DNA of 14,028 nt, from NCBI GenBank assembly GCA_004562915.1, contig SFQZ01000074.1:1-14028 (forward strand), read 5' to 3'. The notes beneath the pieces are model-generated. The model was not told the origin of the DNA. It did not search any database and saw only the letters and a program-made list of their open reading frames with translations. Shown piece after piece: positions 13,858 through 14,028 of this stretch. The DNA is from a bacterium. Its GTDB lineage: Bacteria; Bacillota_A; Clostridia; Lachnospirales; Lachnospiraceae. Both the position numbers and the translations under genes were made by a program. The first letter of the stretch is position 1, and every line of letters begins with the position of its first letter.

Positions 13858-14028
13858 ATGAAAATAGCATTTGATGTGGATGTACTGGCAAAACAGATGG
13901 ATATTAACCGGATGGTGCATCAGGTGGCAGACTGGGGTTATAAGTATATCGAACAGTCTCCTCACCCGAGAATTAATCCGTTTTATAAACACCCGCTTTT
14001 CTCTAAAGAATGTGAAGCGGAATACAGA
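13858..14028 (+). CDS. Sugar-phosphate isomerase/epimerase-like protein, N-terminal part
   Basis: The frame opens at an ATG 9 bases after AAAGGAGG and continues through the window edge, giving 57 residues starting MKIAFDVDVLAKQMDINRM. The N-terminal strand, the helix with VADWGYKYIEQSPHPRINP, and the general pattern fit the xylose-isomerase-like TIM barrel that includes IolE, IolI and many sugar-phosphate isomerases. It follows the binding-protein gene by 106 bases on the same strand, with a hairpin between, so it is probably a catabolic gene of the same operon. The catalytic metal ligands lie beyond the edge, so the exact activity cannot be given. Confidence 0.7.
   Translation, partial: MKIAFDVDVLAKQMDINRMVHQVADWGYKYIEQSPHPRINPFYKHPLFSKECEAEYR

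Overview
The window looks like a chromosomal stretch from a gut-type Firmicute, most likely Lachnospiraceae (Blautia/Ruminococcus/Dorea-like). This rests on strong AGGAGG ribosome sites, moderately AT-rich DNA, a YesN/LytS-type two-component pair next to an RbsABC-type sugar importer, and a carbohydrate-utilisation gene mix. The genus is an inference. No rRNA, tRNA, CRISPR array or complete insertion sequence was seen.

Layout. (1) 124-1447: an intracellular GH29 alpha-L-fucosidase gene broken by a frameshift at about 514, best explained by a 5-base deletion. (2) 1448-3414: a visibly more AT-rich two-gene cassette bounded on each side by a hairpin of the same repeat family (92 bases left, 38 bases right). 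It carries a HipA/CtkA-like protein kinase and a partner whose C-terminus looks like the DNA-binding tail of serine recombinases. The pair has a perfect consensus promoter overlapped by a perfect inverted repeat, and resembles a toxin-antitoxin-like module. (3) 3419-5846, minus strand: a DeoR-family repressor gene and a CoA-acylating methylmalonate/malonate-semialdehyde dehydrogenase (iolA type) with its own terminator and a promoter studded with TGAGTA repeats about 21 bp apart. (4) 6042-9961, plus strand: a tight three-gene signalling operon. It encodes a YesN-type response regulator, a LytS/YesM-type histidine kinase with no membrane segment, and a tandem ABC ATPase homologue that has lost essentially every catalytic motif in both halves. 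(5) 10201-13751: an RbsA/RbsC/RbsB-type importer operon behind its own promoter, with two near-identical 11-base direct repeats 21 bp apart just upstream of the -35. (6) 13858-end: the start of a sugar-phosphate isomerase/epimerase-like gene, cut by the window edge.

How the genes may work together. The importer would bring in a simple sugar or cyclitol. myo-Inositol is a reasonable candidate because an iolA-type dehydrogenase, a DeoR-type regulator and an IolE/IolI-like TIM-barrel gene lie in one neighbourhood, but the substrate is not proven. The soluble kinase, the catalytically dead ATPase and the response regulator probably form a sensing circuit that watches the importer and activates its promoter through the direct repeats. 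The two most unusual parts are this pseudo-ATPase signalling operon and the hairpin-bounded kinase/recombinase-tail cassette.
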